7,253 nucleotides of DNA, from positions 1 to 7,253 of the forward strand of contig JBDHRG010000189.1 in NCBI GenBank assembly GCA_039807445.1, read 5' to 3'. The notes beneath the pieces are model-generated. The model searched no databases and had not been told where the DNA came from. It was given only the letters and a program-made list of their open reading frames with translations. Origin of the DNA: JBDHRG01 sp039807445 (GTDB lineage Bacteria; Pseudomonadota; Gammaproteobacteria; Competibacterales; Competibacteraceae). The position numbers and the translations under genes were made by a program. Shown here piece by piece: positions 6,131 to 7,253 of this stretch (within the stretch, counting starts at the first letter, position 1; each line of letters opens with the position of its first letter).

Positions 6131-7253
6131 ATGGTCCGCGATCCCGTCTGTGGCATGAGCGTGAATCCCGACGAAACCCGGCATCGCTTCGAGTGGGACG
6201 GCCGGAGCTGGCACTTCTGCTCGGCGGGCTGTCGGACCAGGTTCGCGGCCGAGCCGGTCCGCTACGCGCGGCCTGAACAAGAGGCCGACGATCACGGTGT
6301 GCACAGCGCGCACGCCAGTCATGGCGGGCACTCCCACGCGGCGCACGCACATCATTCGCACGCCGCCGTCCATGGCCCGAGCGAGCCGGTGCACGACGCC
6401 CACCACCCGCACGGCCACCCCGGCGCCGCACCTGCACCGATCGCGCTGCCGCCGGGCATCGACCCGATGACGCTCGAGTACACCTGCCCGATGCACCCCG
6501 AGGTCGTGCAGCTCGGCCCCGGCACCTGCCCGATCTGCGGCATGGCGCTCGAGCCGAGGAACCCGACGCTCGCGGCCGAGGAGCCGGAGAACCCCGAGCT
6601 GCTCGACATGACGCGCCGCTTCCGGTGGTCGCTGCCGTTCACGGTGCTGCTGGTCCTCGGTGCGATGTCGGAGCTGATCCCAGGGCAGCCGGTGCTGACA
6701 GTGCTCGATATGGAGACCTGGACCTGGCTGCAGTTCCTGCTGGCGACGCCGGTGGTGCTGTGGGGCGGCTGGCCGTTCTTCGTGCGCGGCGTGCAGTCGG
6801 TGAGGAACCGCGCGCTGAACATGTTCACGCTGATCGGCCTCGGCGTCGCCGTGGCCTATGGCTACAGTCTGGTCGCGGCCTTCCTGCCGCAGATCTTCCC
6901 CGACAGCATGCGGGTGCACGACGGCATGGTGCCGGTGTACTTCGAGGCGGCCGCGGTGATCACGCTGCTGGTGCTGCTCGGCCAGGTGTTGGAATTGCGC
7001 GCGCGCAGCCAGACCGGCGCGGCGATCCGGGCGCTGCTCGGGCTGGCGCCGAAGACCGCGCGGCGGATCGCCGCCGACGGCACCGAGGCCGACGTGCCGC
7101 TCGAGCACGTCGTCGTCGGCGACCGGCTGCGCGTGCGTCCGGGCGAGAAGATCCCGGTCGACGGCGTGGTGCTCGAAGGGGCGAGCGCGGTCGACGAAGC
7201 GATGATCACCGGCGAGCCGATCCCGGTCGAGAAAACCGCCGGCAGCGCGGTCA
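6131..7253 (+). CDS. copA: Copper P1B ATPase with YHS, His-rich linker and heavy-metal-binding domain (3' truncated by window)
   Basis: First 374 residues of a second heavy-metal P-type ATPase; the frame is open to the window end. Domains seen: YHS domain (about 4-45; DPVCGM with C7, then C30 and C34); a His-rich linker with 16 His between residues 55 and 96; a heavy-metal-binding domain (about 117-141; YTCPMHPEV with C119 and H122, then CPICGM with C133 and C136); membrane helices near 166-186, 197-218, 231-254 and 270-290; and the actuator TGEP 360-363. The CPx, DKTGT and ATP-binding motifs lie beyond the window, so ion class rests on the N-terminus and on the copper-type promoter. There is no HMA domain. 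TGEP instead of TGES is common in this subgroup. The ATG at 6131 has an AGGAG site 6 nt upstream and follows a CueR-type promoter, so induction by copper is likely. It is clearly distinct from the ATPase at 6-2366. Confidence 0.93.
   Translation, partial: MVRDPVCGMSVNPDETRHRFEWDGRSWHFCSAGCRTRFAAEPVRYARPEQEADDHGVHSAHASHGGHSHAAHAHHSHAAVHGPSEPVHDAHHPHGHPGAAPAPIALPPGIDPMTLEYTCPMHPEVVQLGPGTCPICGMALEPRNPTLAAEEPENPELLDMTRRFRWSLPFTVLLVLGAMSELIPGQPVLTVLDMETWTWLQFLLATPVVLWGGWPFFVRGVQSVRNRALNMFTLIGLGVAVAYGYSLVAAFLPQIFPDSMRVHDGMVPVYFEAAAVITLLVLLGQVLELRARSQTGAAIRALLGLAPKTARRIAADGTEADVPLEHVVVGDRLRVRPGEKIPVDGVVLEGASAVDEAMITGEPIPVEKTAGSAV

Noticed and set aside
5540..7108. Long minus-strand open frame (522 codons) over brnA, the gap and the second ATPase
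   Set aside because: Same shadow pattern; it would cover two well-supported + strand genes and the copper promoter.

Overview
The window is GC-rich throughout and every supported gene lies on the + strand. Codon style, the LemA-TPM-TPM operon, BrnTA and a CueR-type operator together suggest a high-GC proteobacterium, perhaps a beta- or gammaproteobacterium. That placement is an inference, as no rRNA or housekeeping marker is present.

Layout from left to right. (1) 6-2366: a copper-type P1B ATPase with two N-terminal YHS metal-binding domains and no HMA domain; its true start may lie just outside the window. (2) 2384-2605: a small two-helix membrane protein, apparently translated from the same mRNA. 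(3) 2606-2707: a gap with a GC-rich hairpin and a short palindrome. (4) 2708-4669: a tight three-gene operon encoding a LemA lipoprotein, a secreted and membrane-anchored TPM-domain protein with a Gly-rich tail, and a second TPM-domain protein without a signal peptide. (5) 4711-5295: a carboxymuconolactone decarboxylase/AhpD-like protein with a CxxC motif. (6) 5326-5866: a BrnT toxin and BrnA antitoxin pair overlapping by 14 nt. (7) 5867-6059: about 190 nt without a gene but with several inverted repeats. (8) 6060-6090: a CueR/HmrR-type copper-responsive promoter with 19-bp spacing. (9) 6131 to the window end: a second P1B ATPase with a YHS domain, a His-rich linker and a CPMHP...CPICGM heavy-metal-binding domain, cut by the window edge in its actuator domain.

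How the parts may work together: the two ATPases would export monovalent copper (or a similar soft metal) from the cytoplasm. The operator before the second one is the type used by MerR-family copper sensors, so that gene is probably induced by copper. The LemA/TPM operon is an envelope module of poorly known function. The CMD-like protein may serve thiol or oxidative chemistry. BrnTA is a stress-linked toxin-antitoxin module. Nothing in the sequence proves that these middle genes belong to the copper response; their position between two copper pumps is the main hint.
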